DNA of 64,000 nt from positions 62,001-126,000 of the forward strand of contig NZ_MUNU01000013.1 of assembly GCF_002001085.1 (NCBI RefSeq), in the 5' to 3' direction. Of this stretch, positions 63,182-64,000 are shown piece by piece (position 1 is the first letter of the stretch; each line of letters begins with the position of its first letter). The stretch is from Rhodanobacter sp. B05. Its GTDB lineage: Bacteria; Pseudomonadota; Gammaproteobacteria; Xanthomonadales; Rhodanobacteraceae. A model generated the notes under the pieces. The model was not told where the DNA came from. It saw nothing but the letters and a program-made list of their open reading frames with translations, and ran no database searches. The position numbers were made by a program, and so were the translations under genes.

Positions 63182-64000
63182 GGGGATTGCTCCGGTGGTG
63201 AGTGGGAAAGAGGCAGGTCGGCAGCAAACGGCCCGTACGACAGGTCCGGGCTGACGGGATTGGCATCGACGACATCGGCGGGCGACGCCCGATGGGTGAC
63301 ACGCCAGGCAATCAGCGCGGCCGCGCCCAGCAGCAGCGCGGCCAGCAGGAAGGCGGCGCCGGGCAGCTTGGCCGCGGGCGCATGGTCGCTGATGAACAGC
63401 GCGAACAGATTGGCGAACAGCGCCGGCCCGAAGATCCCGGCCAGGCTGGCCAGACTGGTCAACGCACCCTGCAGGCGACCCTGTTCGTGCGGGTCGACCT
63501 GGTGGGTCATCAGCGCCTGCGCCGGCGGACCGGCCAGGCCGCCCAGGCACAGGAAGGGGATGCCGAGCAGGAACAGCCAGGCCGTCGGCGCCAGCCCGAA
63601 CAGCACGTAGCCGCCGATGCACAGCACCAGGCCGGCCAGGATCAAGCGCCGTTCGCCGAGGGCGGGCATCAGCCGGCGCACCAGCACGGCCTGCACCAGG
63701 CCGCTGCACAGCCCGACCAGGGCCAGCGTGTAGCCGACCGTCTGCGGGCCCCAGCCGTAGCGATAGTCGGTGTACAGCACGTAGGTCGAGTTCAGCGAGA
63801 ACTGCGCCAGGCTGATCAGGAAAAACACCACGGCCAGGCCGAACACCTGCGGATACCGCCGCAGCAGCGCGACGGCGCCGAACGGATTGGCGTGGCGCCA
63901 GTCGATGCGCGCGCTGCGGCGTTCCTTCGGCAGGGATTCGGGCAGCACGAACCAGCCATAGCAGAAGTTCGCCAGGGCCAGCGCGGCGGAAACCCAGAAC
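63178..64000 (-). CDS. TetA-like MFS transporter, C-terminal part (5' end outside window)
   Basis: About 274 residues are visible, and the frame continues open beyond 64000. Start codons inside (for example at 63948) are not the true start. Seen: NFCYGWFVLPESLPKERR just before the second half (the family's central loop), then six helices of the C-terminal bundle (FLISLAQFSLNSTYVLYTDY, YTLALVGLCSGLVQAVLV, LAGPPAQALMTHQVDPHEQGRLQG, GIFGPALFANLFALFIS). This is the TetA(B)-type drug:proton antiporter group (TCR/Tet). Actual substrate is unknown. The missing half lies beyond the right edge. Confidence 0.88.
   Translation of the reverse strand, partial: FWVSAALALANFCYGWFVLPESLPKERRSARIDWRHANPFGAVALLRRYPQVFGLAVVFFLISLAQFSLNSTYVLYTDYRYGWGPQTVGYTLALVGLCSGLVQAVLVRRLMPALGERRLILAGLVLCIGGYVLFGLAPTAWLFLLGIPFLCLGGLAGPPAQALMTHQVDPHEQGRLQGALTSLASLAGIFGPALFANLFALFISDHAPAAKLPGAAFLLAALLLGAAALIAWRVTHRASPADVVDANPVSPDLSYGPFAADLPLSHSPPEQSP

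Overview
The window is chromosomal DNA of a high-GC gammaproteobacterium. The family that fits best is Rhodanobacteraceae (order Lysobacterales/Xanthomonadales; Rhodanobacter, Dyella or Luteibacter type). This is inferred from the neighbourhoods (TonB receptor beside TPR-sulfotransferases, trxA-rho divergent from rhlB, ftsEX near rpoH, rpmB-rpmG), from protein resemblance, and from several palindromic dispersed-repeat types typical of this order. No tRNA, rRNA, CRISPR array, intact insertion sequence, prophage or plasmid gene was seen. Almost all sequence is tightly packed housekeeping or accessory chromosome. The one stretch with clearly different composition is about 31.7-33.4 kb.

Layout. 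0-4.8 kb: the 3' end of a TonB-dependent receptor facing two tandem TPR-sulfotransferase paralogues. 5-9.2 kb: helicase Rep, a flavin-dependent halogenase-like oxidoreductase, and a thymidine kinase abutted and interrupted by repeat-like DNA. 9.2-14.2 kb: an unknown protein converging on a five-gene operon made of an ABC ATPase, a permease, a GldG-like protein, a DUF4340-like protein and mutM with a TTG start. 14.4-18.3 kb: acyl desaturase, rpmB-rpmG, secB-gpsA. 18.4-21.4 kb: SNF2-type helicase. 21.6-26.6 kb: a tightly coupled MacB-like ABC operon carrying three periplasmic adaptor modules in two proteins, which I regard as the least ordinary multi-gene system here. 26.6-31.7 kb: lipoprotein, HAD phosphatase, glucokinase, sedolisin protease, hemB.

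31.8-36 kb: a low-GC secreted orphan, a hairpin-bounded repeat of about 0.65 kb, an EamA exporter and gshA. 36.2-40.9 kb: rho with a long disordered Asn/Gln/Arg-rich N-terminus, trxA, a symmetrical 162-bp palindrome and rhlB. 41-45.5 kb: ftsE, ftsX, a two-receiver regulator, ung and rpoH, the last preceded by a perfect CIRCE operator. 45.5-57 kb: NDH-2, ctpA, envC, an NRDE protein, ligB, then a run of small minus-strand genes and dinG. 57.2-64 kb: a GAF-GAF-GGDEF-EAL protein, a DsbA-like protein, an FAD dehydrogenase, a DUF1993 protein and the 3' part of a TetA-like MFS pump.

How parts work together: rho, trxA and rhlB keep the gammaproteobacterial arrangement. ftsEX and rpoH keep their classical proximity, but two genes lie between them. 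CIRCE suggests that HrcA controls sigma-32 itself. envC and ctpA with ftsEX form the septal murein-remodelling set (FtsEX activates EnvC in known systems), although they sit 5 kb apart. Translational coupling by ATGA/TGATG overlaps is frequent and marks the operons. Several genes start with GTG or TTG (gshA, rho, trxA, ftsE, mutM).
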